64,000 bases of DNA, taken from NCBI GenBank assembly GCA_019448385.1, contig JAGTXO010000043.1:228501-292500 (forward strand), read 5' to 3'. The position numbers and the translations under genes are program-made. Position 1 is the stretch's first letter. The number at the start of each line of letters is the position of its first letter. Below, in pieces: positions 1-9,963 of the stretch. This DNA is from Diacronema lutheri (lineage: Eukaryota > Haptophyta > Pavlovophyceae > Pavlovales > Pavlovaceae). A model generated the notes under the pieces. It saw only the letters and a program-made list of their open reading frames with translations. It made no database searches and was not told the origin of the DNA.

Positions 1-224
1 TCCCTCCGCGCTGCGCTCGCGCCGCTCTCGGCCAGCCGGCTCGCGAGCGCCGCGTCCGCGTCGTGCAGGTCGGCGCCGAGCGTGGCCGTGGCCACCTCGG
101 CACGCAGCTCGCCGTCGGCGCAGCGCAGCCGCGCCGGCGCACTGGCCGCGCTCGACGCGCGCGCGGCCGTGCGCGCGAGCTCGCTCTCGACGCGCGAGAG
201 GAGCGAGACGGTCTCGGCGAGCAT
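1..224 (-). CDS. Unidentified protein, 5' exon (partial at window edge)
   Basis: The minus strand from an ATG at 224 is open to the window edge. It reads MLAETVSLLSRVESELART and continues as an Ala/Arg/Glu-rich helical sequence of about 74 residues. Nearly every third codon position is G or C, as in the recognised genes here, so I take it as coding. No family is recognisable from this fragment. Its start lies 38 bp from the divergent start of the amidase-like gene, suggesting a shared promoter. The rest of the gene lies to the left of the window. Confidence 0.45.
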   Translation of the reverse strand, partial: MLAETVSLLSRVESELARTAARASSAASAPARLRCADGELRAEVATATLGADLHDADAALASRLAESGASAARR

Positions 225-262
225 CGCGTCGTGAAGAAGATGAGAGGGGGTCGGTGACCAGG

Positions 263-1816
263 ATGGCGCCGACGTCGCGCGTGGGGCGCGTCCGCGTGTT
301 GCACCACTGCCTCTCGGCGCCCATGCAGCCGCGAGAAGTGCCCGGCGCGGCGAAGGGGCCGCTCGGCGGGCTGCGCTTCGTCGCGCAGGCCAACATCGAC
401 GCGGCCGGCGTGCGCACGGGCAACGGCTCGCCCGCGTGGGCGATGAGCCACCAGCCGAGCCGGCGGAGCGCGCCGTGCGTCGGCGCGCTGCTGCGCGCGG
501 GCGCGCTGCTCATGGGCATGGCGCACATGGATGAGCTCGGCCTCTCGCTCGCGGGCATGAACGCGCACTACGGCGCGCTCGACAACCCGGCCGCGCCCGG
601 TCGCGCGCCCGGCGGCGCCGCGTCCGGCCCCGCCGTCGCCGTCGCGTCGGGCGCCGCGGCGCTCGCGCTCGCGACGGACGCGCGCGGCTCGGTGCGCATA
701 CCCGCCTCGCACTGCGGGCTGTACGGCTTGCGCACGACGCACGGCCGCATCCCGCTCGACGGCGTCTGCCCGCTCGCGCCATCGCTCGACGCGTTCGGCC
801 TCCTCGCCGCCGACGCCGACGTCGCGCTCGCGGGCGCGCGCGCGCTGCTGCACGCGCCGCGCGCCGACGCCGAGCCGGACGAGGGCGGCGGTGAGGGCGC
901 GCCGCGCGAGCCGCCACCGCCGACGCGTGTCGTCGTCCTCTTCGCTGACGACGCGATGCGCCTCTTCTCCTCCGCCGAGCAGACGGACCTCGAGCCCGGC
1001 GCGGCGGCTGAGCTCGACGCGCGTTTCCGCGAGAGCGCGATGCGCGCGGCGGCCGAGCTCGGCGCGCACGGCGGCGAGGGTGGCGAGCGCGAAGCGGGCG
1101 AAGCGAGCGTGCGCTGCATCGATGTGGGCGCGCACCTGCTCGACGCCGTCGGCGCGCCGCTCGCCGCATTTGTGCCCCCCACGCCCCCTGCCGGCAACGC
1201 GTCCCCGGGCTGTGCGCTGCCGGCCGACTCGCCGGGCCTGCGCGCGGCCGGCGCGCTGCTGGAGAGCGTCTGGGCGGAGGAGGTGAGCGAGGCGCTGAGC
1301 GACTGGCTGCACGCGTACGAGGAGATCGCCGGCTGTCCGCCCGCGCTCGGCGAGGGCACGGCCGAACTCCTCGCGCGCGCGGCGAGCGCTGCGCGGTTGC
1401 CCGACGGCGGCCGTGGCGTGCGCGCCGCGCTCAGCAGCGCACTTGACACGCTTCTCGCGTCGCACGAGGAGCCGACGGCGGATGGTGCGGCCGTCGAAGG
1501 CGCGCGTGTGCTCGCGCTTCTCTGCATGCCCGCCGCGCCATCCGTTGCGCCCGCTGCCGACGGAGCGCTCGAGCGCGGCGAGTGTGGTGAGGAGTACGTG
1601 GCGCGGGGCGCAGCGCTCAGCGCACTCGCCTCGCTCGCCGGCTGCCCGCAGCTCGTGGTGCCCACCGGCACGGCGCGGCTCGCCGGCGGCGCGTCGCTTC
1701 CGCTCGCCGTCTCATTCGTCGCGCGGCGCGGGCGTGACGAGCAGCTTGTGTGCGCGGCCGCACGCGCGGCGCGGGCGCGGGCGCGTGTCGAGCTGGGCGG
1801 CGCCGCGCGCGCGTGA
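263..1816 (+). CDS. Amidase-signature family protein, probable pseudoenzyme
   Basis: Single exon, 517 residues from the first in-frame ATG at 263. Residues about 33-165 align by eye with plant AMI1/TOC64-type amidases: PLGGLRF, GNGSPAW, HMDELGLSLAG, NPAAPGRAPGG, TDARGSVRIPASHCGLYGLR. The family's catalytic triad is Lys, cis-Ser, Ser. Here the Lys position is Gln42 (FVAQANID where FAVKDIFD is usual) and the cis-Ser is Ala119 (GGAASG for GGSSSG). Only the nucleophile Ser143 (RGSVR) remains. The C-terminal half keeps family-like pieces (CPQLVVPTG) but has Ala/Glu-rich insertions. An active amidase is therefore unlikely. TOC64 is a known precedent for an inactive amidase fold used in protein binding, but no TPR repeats are visible here. 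There are no introns. Confidence 0.75.
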   Translation: MAPTSRVGRVRVLHHCLSAPMQPREVPGAAKGPLGGLRFVAQANIDAAGVRTGNGSPAWAMSHQPSRRSAPCVGALLRAGALLMGMAHMDELGLSLAGMNAHYGALDNPAAPGRAPGGAASGPAVAVASGAAALALATDARGSVRIPASHCGLYGLRTTHGRIPLDGVCPLAPSLDAFGLLAADADVALAGARALLHAPRADAEPDEGGGEGAPREPPPPTRVVVLFADDAMRLFSSAEQTDLEPGAAAELDARFRESAMRAAAELGAHGGEGGEREAGEASVRCIDVGAHLLDAVGAPLAAFVPPTPPAGNASPGCALPADSPGLRAAGALLESVWAEEVSEALSDWLHAYEEIAGCPPALGEGTAELLARAASAARLPDGGRGVRAALSSALDTLLASHEEPTADGAAVEGARVLALLCMPAAPSVAPAADGALERGECGEEYVARGAALSALASLAGCPQLVVPTGTARLAGGASLPLAVSFVARRGRDEQLVCAAARAARARARVELGGAARA

Positions 1817-1961
1817 CGTGGGGGAGTGAGTGAGCGGCTGTGCGGGCTAAGCTCGTCAGCGACCGGGAGCGGGGGTTGAAAACACGCCGGGCGGCGCGCC
1901 AGGCGAGCGCGGCACGCCGGTCGACGGACGGACTTGGTGGAGCAGAAGTTGTACCCCCATA

Positions 1962-1990
1962 GGGGGGGGGGGGGGGGGGGGGGGGGGGGG
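1962..1990. repeat. Poly-G tract
   Basis: A run of 29 G lies about 65 bp upstream of the topoisomerase start codon, in the 239-bp gap after the amidase-like gene. Similar homopolymers elsewhere in the window sit in introns, so this could mark a 5'-UTR intron, though here the G run is on the coding strand. Confidence 0.8.
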
Positions 1991-2055
1991 TCTTGCGATT
2001 TTCTTGTTTTCTCCCTCTGCTTGAGAAGGGAATTCCAGCAGTCCACGCGCATGGA

Positions 2056-3777
2056 ATGAGGAGCGGCTGGCGGCTGATGCTCGCGCTGTTGGCCGGCGCG
2101 TCGGTGCGATCGCGCGCGGGCGTGGCGGCGCGCGTCGCCACGCCTCGCTTGACCGCGTCGCTATCTGGCGTGCACATGCTCGCGCGCGCCGCCAAGCCGA
2201 CGACCGCCGACAAGGCGCGCGCGCCACGCTCACGCCGCAAGTCGGACGCTGCGGCGCCAGCGGCGGGCACCGAGACGGCGAGCGGCGAGGCGGTGGCGGC
2301 GAGCCCGTCGCGGCGCAGCCTGTTTGTCGTCGAATCGCCATCCAAGGCGAAGACGCTCGGCCAGTACCTCGGCGACGACTTCCGCGTGCTCGCGACCAAG
2401 GGGCACGTGCGCGTGCTGCCGACGCGGAAGGACTCGGTCCTGCCCGACGACGACTTTGCGATGACCTTCGAGGTGCCGGCGCGGCAGCGCGAGCACGTCG
2501 CACAGATCGTGCGCGAGGCGCAGCACGCGCGCGCCGTCTACCTCGCGATGGACCCCGACCGCGAGGGCGAGGCGATTGCGTGGCACTTGCTGAGCGAGTT
2601 GCGCGCGGCGGGCGTGCCGCTCGCCTCGTCCGCGCACGCGTCGCTCGGCTCGAGCGGCGAGTGCGACGTGGCGCGCGCGCCGGGCGCGTCGGGCTCGACG
2701 GAGTCGACTCCCACGCCGAGCGCGCCGCCGTCGCGCGCGTGCGAGGTGGGCGTGTGGCGCGTCTCGTTCAACTCGGTCTCACGCGAGGCGGTGCTTCACG
2801 CGCTCGCCTCACCGCGCGCCATCGACCTTCACCTCGTCGCCGCGCAGCAGGCGCGCCAGGCGCTCGACTACCTCGTCGGCTTCACGCTCTCGCCCGTGCT
2901 GTGGCGCAGGATGCCCGCCGCCCGCTCTGCCGGCCGCGTGCAGTCGGCGGCCCTGCGCCTCGTCGCGCAGCGCGAGGGTGAGATCGAGAGATTTGTTCCG
3001 CTCCACTTTTGGGACGTGACCGCACACTTCGCACGCGGCACGGACGGCGTGCGGCCAGACGCGCCGCTCGCCGCTCGCGCGGCCGCGGGCGCCGACGCCA
3101 CCGACGCGCGCGCCGCCGGCCGGAGCGGCGGGGTGGGCTTCGCCGCGCGGCTGAGCGCGGTGAACGGCGTGCGGCTCGGCGCGCACGCGCTGCGCTGCGA
3201 GGCGGACGCCCTCGCGCTGCGTGACGCCGCGCTGGGCGCCAGCTGGACCGTCGAGGCCGCGCGCGCGTCGCGCATGCGCCGCGCGCCCAAGCCGCCGTAC
3301 ACGACCGCGTCGTTGCAGCAGGACGCGTCCGCACGGCTGCGCATGTCCGTGTCTCGCACGATGGCTGTCGCGCAGCAGCTCTACGAGGGCGTCACGTTTG
3401 CCGACGGGCAGCAGCTCGGGCTGATCACATACATGCGCACCGACGCGGTCAACATCTCGGCGGCGGCGATCGACGCCGTGCGCGCGACGCTCGGCGCGCA
3501 GTTTGGCGCCGCGTCGGTTCCGCCCGCGCCGCGCGTGCACGCGTCCAAGTCGAAGAACTCGCAGGAGGCGCACGAGGCGGTGCGGCCCGTCGACATGGCG
3601 CTGCTGCCGTGGGCCGAGACGCTCACGCGCGCCCTCACGCCCGAGCAGGCGCGCCTATACGACCTCATCTGGAGGCGAACGGCCGCAAGCCAAATGGCAG
3701 ACGCGCAATATGACCAGACGACGGTTGTGCTCCGCGGCGGCGAGGATGGCGGCGGCGGCGGCGGCGCGGCCGACGCA

Positions 3778-3814
<37 letters not shown>

Positions 3815-5942
3815 TCGACGGCGAGCCGCGCGGGTCGAGCGGCCCCGCCGCGGGCGAGGGCGGCGACGCGGTCGACGTGCGCGCGCTCGTGCGCGGCGGC
3901 GTGCGCAGCGTGCGCGCGCGTGCGAGTGGGCGCGTGCTTGTTGAGCCGGGCTTCTTGCAGGCCTACCCGCCGCCGGCTGGACGGCAGGCGAGCGCTCTGG
4001 GTGGCGAGGCGGACAGCGGCGGCAGCGCGCGCGCGCCCTTCGGCGCGGCTGACGGCGCGGACGGCGCGGACGGCGGCGCGGACGGCGGCGCGGACGAGGG
4101 CGCCGCGGCCGACGCGGCCGATTCGACGCTGCCTCCGCTCCGCGCAGGCGAGGCGCTTGTGCTCCTTGGCGCACACGCGCGCGCGCACTCGACGAAACCG
4201 GCGGGGCGGTTCTCAGAGGCTACGCTTGTCAAGCGGTTGGAGGAGCTTGGCATCGGTCGGCCGTCCACCTACGCGCCGACGCTGCAGGTCCTGCGCTCGC
4301 GCGAGTATGTTGCGCTCAGCGGCAGACAGCTCGTCCCCACACTGAACGGTCGCTTCGTCGACGCGTTCCTGGCCGCGCACTTTGCGCGCTACGTGGAATA
4401 CGGCTTCACCGCGCACGTCGAGGCGGAGTTGGACGAGGTGTCAGCCGGGCGGCTGACTCGGACGTCGTTGCTCGGCGCCTTCTGGCCGCCGCTCGCCGAG
4501 CTTGCCGACGCGATCAGCTCGCAGCCCGCGGCGGAGGCGTGGGCGGCGCTCGACGAGCAGCTCGGCCATCTCGCTTTCGACGCGGATGCGGCCAAGCTCG
4601 GCGAGGGCGCGCTCGGCAGCGGCGCGCGCGCGGCGAGCGCGCCGGCCGCGGCCGACGGCGGCGCGGCCGCGGACGGCGCCAGCGCCGGCGCCAGCGCCGG
4701 CGCGCCTGCGCACGCACTCCTGCCGCGCGCGTGCCCGCAGTGCGGCGACGGCCGTCTGACGATCAAGCACTCTCGCTTCGGCCCCTTCGTTGGCTGCTCG
4801 AACCATCCGGCGTGCACGCATACGAAGCCGTTTCCCCACTCAGCGCTGCAGCCCGCGGACGGCGGCGCGCTCGATCCCTCGCACTTCCCGCGCGTCCTCG
4901 GCGAGGAGGCTGACGGGTGCGAGCTGAGCGTGCGGATTGGCCCCTTTGGCGCCTACGTGCAGCGCACGCACGCGCAGCCCGACGCGCCCGACGAGGCAGC
5001 CGTCGAGAGCGCGCGGCTCGCCACGTGCGCGCGCGCTCCGGCCCCACCGCGCGGCGCGCGCGCGCGCGCCGCGCGGTGGCTTTGGCTCCGACCCCACAGC
5101 TCGCCGCCTGCGCGCAGAGGTCAAAGGGCGGTGGCTCGCCGCCCGTGCGCAGAGCGCTGCTTCACGCCCCCCACCGCCTCCCCTCGCACCATCGTTCGTG
5201 CTGCTGCTGCCCCCCCCCCCCCCTTCCCCCCCCCCCCCGTGTGCCCTTCCCCCCCCCCTCTCGCGTCTCGCGCAGGCTCGCCGTGCCCGAGCTCAAAGCT
5301 TGCTTGCGCGAGGCGGGCGCGGCGCAGACGGGGCGCAAGGCCGAGCTGCTGCACAGGCTGCGCGAGGCGCGGGGCCTGCCGCCGCCGCCGCCGCGCGCCG
5401 AGCAGCCCGAGCGGCGGACGCTGCCGTTCGCGCTCTCCGCGCACAACGTGACCTTTGAGGGCGCACGCCGCCTCTTCCTCCTTCCGCGCGATCTCGGCGA
5501 CCATCCGCAGCTCGGCGGTGCGATGAGGGCCAAGCTCGGGCTCAAGGCAGGGTACGTCGAGCACAACAGCTCCTACTACTGGCTCGAGACGCCCGAGCTG
5601 GCGTACACCGTCACGCCCGACGATGCCGCCGCGCTCGTCACGCGGACGCGCGAGGCGCGCGAGGCGGGCGCGGCGTCGCGCGCGAATGCGCCGCGCGCGC
5701 AAAAGCCGGCGGGCGCCGCGAGCGCCGCGGGCGGCAGCAAGGCGAGGGGGGGCAAAGCGAGGGCGGGCAAGGCGGTGCATGCGCAGCCCGCCGTCGCGGC
5801 CGCAGTGGATGCACAGCCCAGTCGACGGCACACGACCCCATCGCCCGCCGCTGCACCTGCTGCCCGCCGGGTGAGAAGCGCGCGTGCGCACGCCGGCGGC
5901 CCGTCCGCTGGCGGGGGCGCATCGGGCAGGGCGCTCGCCTGA
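2056..5942 (+). CDS. topA: DNA topoisomerase IA (TopA-like), organelle-targeted, with SAP domain
   Basis: CDS join(2056..5024,5276..5942), 1211 residues. The start is the first ATG in frame. It opens a basic, Ser/Ala-rich leader of about 85 residues that looks like an organelle targeting sequence. The TOPRIM domain follows (FVVESPSKAK near residue 90, DPDREGEAIAWH), then the strand-passage core with the active-site Tyr in GLITYMRTD (about residue 459). Next come Gly/Asp-rich insertions, one Cys4 zinc ribbon (CPQCGDG...GCSNHPAC) and TopA C-terminal repeats. The intron has GTGCGC and CAG ends and C-homopolymers; splicing is phase-consistent (ACG|CTC). Exon 2 begins with a SAP motif, LAVPELKACLREAG, ahead of a last TopA-type repeat (LPRDLGDHP). 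The enzyme relaxes negative supercoils by a single-strand break; mitochondrial or plastid location is inferred from the leader. The SAP domain is unusual for this family. Confidence 0.93.
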
Positions 5943-6068
5943 CTAGCGCCATGCGTGCACGCGGCAGGATGGCGGGGGACAGCACAGCAAAGAACGTCAG
6001 CGTGGTGTACAAACTGACACAGAAACGTTGCCATCCCCCGAAAACAACAGCCTCACAGAACTCTGTTT

Positions 6069-7235
6069 CTAAGCCAGACCTGACATGTGCAGCGCCGCGT
6101 TCTCCGACGACTGCCACGCGTTGCGCAAGGAGCCCATGCGCTTCACGCGGCAGCCCGGCGGCGGCAGACCCAGTGACGGCACGGCGCTGTCCAGGCCGAG
6201 CGGCGCGCCGGGCGCGACGGGCGACGACGCCGGCCTGCTGCGCGCGCCGTCGCTGCCGTTGCTCGCACTGCCCGTGCTCGTGCGGCCGCCGTTTGGGTGG
6301 CGCGCCGCCCCGACGGCCGCAACGTCGGCAGGGCCGGGCGGCCGGGCGATCAGCACCACGGTCGACGGAGCGCTGCCGTTCGGCTGCAGCGGGGCCGGTG
6401 GCTCGTCTTCGCGCGAGCCGCTCGAGCAATTGCCATTGATGGCGCCCGCCCACGCACCGCCCTTGGCGGCGGGCGCGGCGCGGTGGGGCGCACGGCCAAA
6501 GCGCACGTAGAGCGCGTATCGTGTGAGCACGAGCCCGAGCGCCAGGAGCGTGACGAGCGCCGAAAGCACCGCGACGACCATCGTGCCGCCCGACAGCCGC
6601 CCGTCCACGTCAGTGCGCCCGGGCTCGGGGCCCGCCGTGCCCGACCACGTGCGCATCGCGACGGCCGCGTCGCCCAGCTCATGGTCCAGCGCAGCCGCTC
6701 GCCTGGCGATTGCGCGCAGCGCCACGGGCACCTCGAGCGCGCAACTGCGCGCGAGCTCAGCCGGTAGGATCCCCGCGCAACCGACCGCGTCCAGTGTGCC
6801 AACGACGGAGCACGCGAGCGCGCGCGTCTTGCGCATCTGCCCGGTGCAATCGCTCGTCGTGCACACGGACTGGCACGCGCGCGCTTCCACGATGTGCTCG
6901 CCGAGAGCGCCAACGTCGCCGAGCCACGACGGCAGTCCGCCCCGGCTGACGAGCGCGCACGCGCTGCCGGGCACCGATCCGTGGCTCGTGGCCGCGCTGT
7001 CGGAGAGGACGCGCGGCGCGACGTGCCGAGCCCACGCGAGCAGCGCCATGTGCCCATCGAGCAGCGACTGCTCACAATCGCGCACGCTCGGCTGGCCATG
7101 GGCCGCGAGGCTGAGCAGCAGCAATGTGACGACGGGCCGCAATTCGCGACTGCTGAGCCCCATCGTTGGTTTGCAGCCAAAAGGAGCGCCGGCTGCAATT
7201 ATTATTGCCACGCCCGCGACTTTCCGTTGAAACAT
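6069..7235 (-). CDS. Single-pass membrane protein of unknown function
   Basis: Single exon, 388 residues from an ATG at 7235. A second in-frame ATG at 7163 would give a cleaner signal peptide (MGLSSRELRP then VVTLLLLSLAAHG), so the true start is open. The predicted outer part has several Cys (CEQSLLDG, ACQSVCTTSDC, CAGILPAELARSC) that could form disulfides. One transmembrane segment follows at about 215-243 (MVVAVLSALVTLLALGLVLT) with a basic stop-transfer end. The tail is Ser/Pro/Asn-rich. This looks like a type I plasma- or endomembrane protein, but no family is recognised. It converges with topA (126 bp between stops). A dispersed repeat overlaps its extreme 5' end. Confidence 0.55.
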   Translation of the reverse strand: MFQRKVAGVAIIIAAGAPFGCKPTMGLSSRELRPVVTLLLLSLAAHGQPSVRDCEQSLLDGHMALLAWARHVAPRVLSDSAATSHGSVPGSACALVSRGGLPSWLGDVGALGEHIVEARACQSVCTTSDCTGQMRKTRALACSVVGTLDAVGCAGILPAELARSCALEVPVALRAIARRAAALDHELGDAAVAMRTWSGTAGPEPGRTDVDGRLSGGTMVVAVLSALVTLLALGLVLTRYALYVRFGRAPHRAAPAAKGGAWAGAINGNCSSGSREDEPPAPLQPNGSAPSTVVLIARPPGPADVAAVGAARHPNGGRTSTGSASNGSDGARSRPASSPVAPGAPLGLDSAVPSLGLPPPGCRVKRMGSLRNAWQSSENAALHMSGLA

Positions 7236-7307
7236 ATACTAACGACGCTTACAGGCGGGTCAGCAGGAGGGGCGCGCACGGGGCCGAGGCTGGACAAACG
7301 GAGCGAG
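7233..7307 (+). repeat. Dispersed repeat, copy A
   Basis: About 75 bp starting TATACTAACGACGCTTACAG and running through GTCAGCAGGAGGGGCGCGCA to GGACAAACGGAGCG. It is nearly identical to the reverse complement of 14645-14720 and weakly like 30379-30430. The first 20 bases resemble a branch point (TACTAAC) followed by a 3' splice site (TTACAG). Confidence 0.8.
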
Positions 7308-7382
7308 CGAAAGGGCGCACGCAACATCAGGCCGAAATCAGGGAAACGACGTCACTAGGTCATCGTCCCGGGCTCATCAGAG

Positions 7383-9158
7383 TCAAACTGCCATCTGCAT
7401 CGCGATCTTGGCGTGCGGCTCGTACCCGACGAGCTGCAGGTGCTCCATGCGCAGCGCATCGATGTCGGTCAAGCCGTCCGCACCGACGATGCGCAGCTTG
7501 GGTGGAGGGCGCGGCGTGCGGCCGAGCTGCTCGCGCAGCGCATCGACGTGGTTCTCGTAGACTGCGGCGCGCGCGAGGGGGCGGGGCGGCGCGCATGGGC
7601 GCGCCAGCCCCGACGATACGCGCCCGCCGCGCTGGACGGTCGGCGGCGCCGCGCGGTGCGCGGTGCGCGCGCGCGCAGCCGCACCGTGCGCGTCGCCGAG
7701 TGTGTGCACAAGCTCGCCTGGCTGCAGGCCGGTGACGTGCGCGACGAGGCGCGTGAGCAGCGCGTAACTGGCAATGTTGAACGGCACGCCGAGCCCGAGG
7801 TCTGCCGAGCGCTGGTAGAGTTGGCACGACAGGCGGCCATCGTGCGCGTAGAATTGAAAGAGCACGTGGCACGGTGGAAGTGCCATTTGCGCCAAGTCGG
7901 GCGGGTTCCACGCGGAGACGACGATGCGACGGTCGTGCGGGTTGGTGCGCAGCAGCTCGATCGCGCGCGCGAGCTGGTCGACGCCCTTGCCCTCGTAGCC
8001 CGCGGCGCGGTGCGTGTAGCGGGCGCCAAAGTGACGCCACTGAAAGCCGTAGACGGGGCCGAGGTCACCCTCCTCGCGCTCGCTCAGGCCCAGGCCGTCG
8101 AGGAAGGCGCGGCTTGAGTTGCCATCCCAGATCTTGATGCCCTTCGCCTGGCGCGCACACGCACGCACGCACGCGCGCACGCGGTGCGGTGCGGTGCGCG
8201 CGGTCAGCGGCGCGCGGCGCAGCGCCCGGCGGTGTGCGCGCCTCGCGCAACGCGTGCCGCGCCGTGCCTGGAGCGTTGCAGCGGAGGTGTCGCCCGAGAT
8301 GAACCAGAAGAGCTCCTCGGCAACGCCGCGCCAAAAGACGGCCTTCGTCGTGAGCAGCGGGAACGAGTCGTCGCGCAGGTTGAAGCGCAGCTGTGCGCCG
8401 AAGACGGAACGCGTGCCGACGCGCGTCCTGTCGGAGCGGTGGTTCCCCGCGTCGATCACGTGCCGCACGAGCGCGAGGTAGCCGGCCTCGCCGTGCAGGG
8501 CGGGCGGCGTGGTCGGTGCCGGCTGCAGCGCCGTTGGCAGCCCCGCCGCCGCCGCCGCGTCGCGCGCGAGCACGACGAACTCGGGCGCCGCTCCGTCGGG
8601 GCCGGGCGCGCCGCGCGCCGCGCGCACGCGCGCGAGGCGGTCGAGGCAGCCGCTCGGGAGGAGCGCGTCGAACGCGGGCGCGGGCGCGTTGGCGGGCAAG
8701 TCGACAAACGTCACGTACGCGCGCTCGAGCCGCTCGCTCGCCAACGCCTCCGCGTATACCGCCGCGCCGCCGATCACAAAGATCGACTCGACAGCTTCGG
8801 CGGTGGGCGCCGCCGCGAGCAGCGCGAGCGCAGCGTCGAGCGAGCCGGCAACGAGGACGTCGGGCGGGAGGCAGAGGCGCGCGCGTAGCTCGGCTTCGGG
8901 TGTGCGCGAAAGCACCACATTGAGCCGCTCCGCCAGCGGGCGCGCCTTAGGCGGGAGCGACTCCCACGTCCGCCGGCCCATCACGACCGCGTTGCGCCGC
9001 AGCGGGTCGCGCGTCGAAGTGGTGAGCTGGCGGAAGTACTTGAGGTCGGCGGGGATGCGCCAGGGCAGCGAGCCCTCCGCGCCGATCCCGAGCGTCTTTC
9101 GGCACGCCGCCACCACCACGTCGAACGACCGCCGCTCGGCTGGCATCGCCTGGCACAT
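7383..9158 (-). CDS. DHFR-TS: Bifunctional dihydrofolate reductase-thymidylate synthase
   Basis: CDS complement(join(7383..7561,7685..8147,8268..9158)), about 510 residues. The start is the first ATG in frame ([18 protein letters not shown]); a second ATG 12 bases on is equally possible. DHFR occupies the N-terminal part ([39 protein letters not shown]). TS follows with [20 protein letters not shown], the catalytic Cys in [11 protein letters not shown], and YEPHAKIAM at the end. The enzyme makes dTMP from dUMP and regenerates tetrahydrofolate. Fusion of the two is the usual arrangement in plants and most protists. Intron 1 (8148-8267) has a GC donor after CTCCAG, and splicing restores [13 protein letters not shown]. 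Intron 2 (7562-7684) is GT-AG and restores GDAH-VYENHV. Both lengths are multiples of three with no stop, so unspliced reading stays open. Confidence 0.95.
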   Translation of the reverse strand: MCQAMPAERRSFDVVVAACRKTLGIGAEGSLPWRIPADLKYFRQLTTSTRDPLRRNAVVMGRRTWESLPPKARPLAERLNVVLSRTPEAELRARLCLPPDVLVAGSLDAALALLAAAPTAEAVESIFVIGGAAVYAEALASERLERAYVTFVDLPANAPAPAFDALLPSGCLDRLARVRAARGAPGPDGAAPEFVVLARDAAAAAGLPTALQPAPTTPPALHGEAGYLALVRHVIDAGNHRSDRTRVGTRSVFGAQLRFNLRDDSFPLLTTKAVFWRGVAEELFWFISGDTSAATLQARRGTRCARRAHRRALRRAPLTARTAPHRVRACVRACARQAKGIKIWDGNSSRAFLDGLGLSEREEGDLGPVYGFQWRHFGARYTHRAAGYEGKGVDQLARAIELLRTNPHDRRIVVSAWNPPDLAQMALPPCHVLFQFYAHDGRLSCQLYQRSADLGLGVPFNIASYALLTRLVAHVTGLQPGELVHTLGDAHGAAARARTAHRAAPPTVQRGGRVSSGLARPCAPPRPLARAAVYENHVDALREQLGRTPRPPPKLRIVGADGLTDIDALRMEHLQLVGYEPHAKIAMQMAV

Positions 9159-9339
9159 GCGACCGCGGGGAGGGGTCGAGGGGATGGCGGCCGGCGTGGA
9201 AGGGCGCGAAAATACTGGACAGGAGAGGCCCAACGGTCAACCAACGGTCAGACTGGACGACTGGTGCCGCGCCCGCGCCGCAGACCCAGCCACTCCGCCC
9301 CCCGCCCCACCGCAGTCTTCCAATCGCGCCGCCGTCCGT

Positions 9340-9916
9340 TCAGTGCCGCGCAGCGCGCACCACCTCGACGGCGGCCGCGGGCGGCGGCGGCGGCATCGCC
9401 TCCAGCCCGCGCGAGCCTCCGCCCACCACCGCGCTCGCGGCGAACGAGAGCGCCGCCGGGTCGAGCCGACGCAGCTCGCCCGGCCCGTAGCGTCCGGGCA
9501 GCGTCACCGTCTGCGGGCGTGCGAGCACGTCGGCTGCCGTGCGCACGCGTTGCACCTCCGCGCTCGGCCGCGCGGCCGTGCCGGTGGCCGGCGATGCGTT
9601 CGCGCCAGGCACGCGTCGCACGGCCGTCGGCCAGTCGCTGTCGGCGGGCAGGCCGACGCGGGGGTCAGCGATGGCGGCGGGGGTCAGTCGGTCGGTCGGT
9701 CGGTCGGTCGGCGCGGGGGTCAGCGATGGCGGCGTCGTGCAGGCCAACGCGACGGCAGCATGCGCCGGGGGCGATGGCGTCGTCGTCGGACTGAGAAGTG
9801 GCGGTGGCGGCGGCGGTGGCAGCGGTATCTTTGGCGGCGGCGGCGGCGGCGGCGGCGGCGCGAGCGCGAACGCCGCCGCCTGCGCGCGCGCCCCTGGGCG
9901 CGCGATCGCCTGCTCG

Positions 9917-9963
<47 letters not shown>

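Noticed and set aside
254-262. GTG start at 254 for the amidase-like gene
   Set aside because: Introns show a eukaryotic nuclear genome, so the ATG at 263 is used; the same reasoning replaced GTG/TTG starts at several loci.
568-2052. Minus-strand ORF of 494 residues across the amidase-like gene
   Set aside because: It is an antisense shadow: Ser/Ala/Arg-rich, runs through the poly-G tract as polyproline, and the plus strand encodes a recognisable amidase fold.
7166-7735. Shared peptide YTNDAYRRVSRRGAHGAE in ORFs near 7.2 kb and 14.7 kb
   Set aside because: It is a translation of the dispersed DNA repeat, not a protein family.
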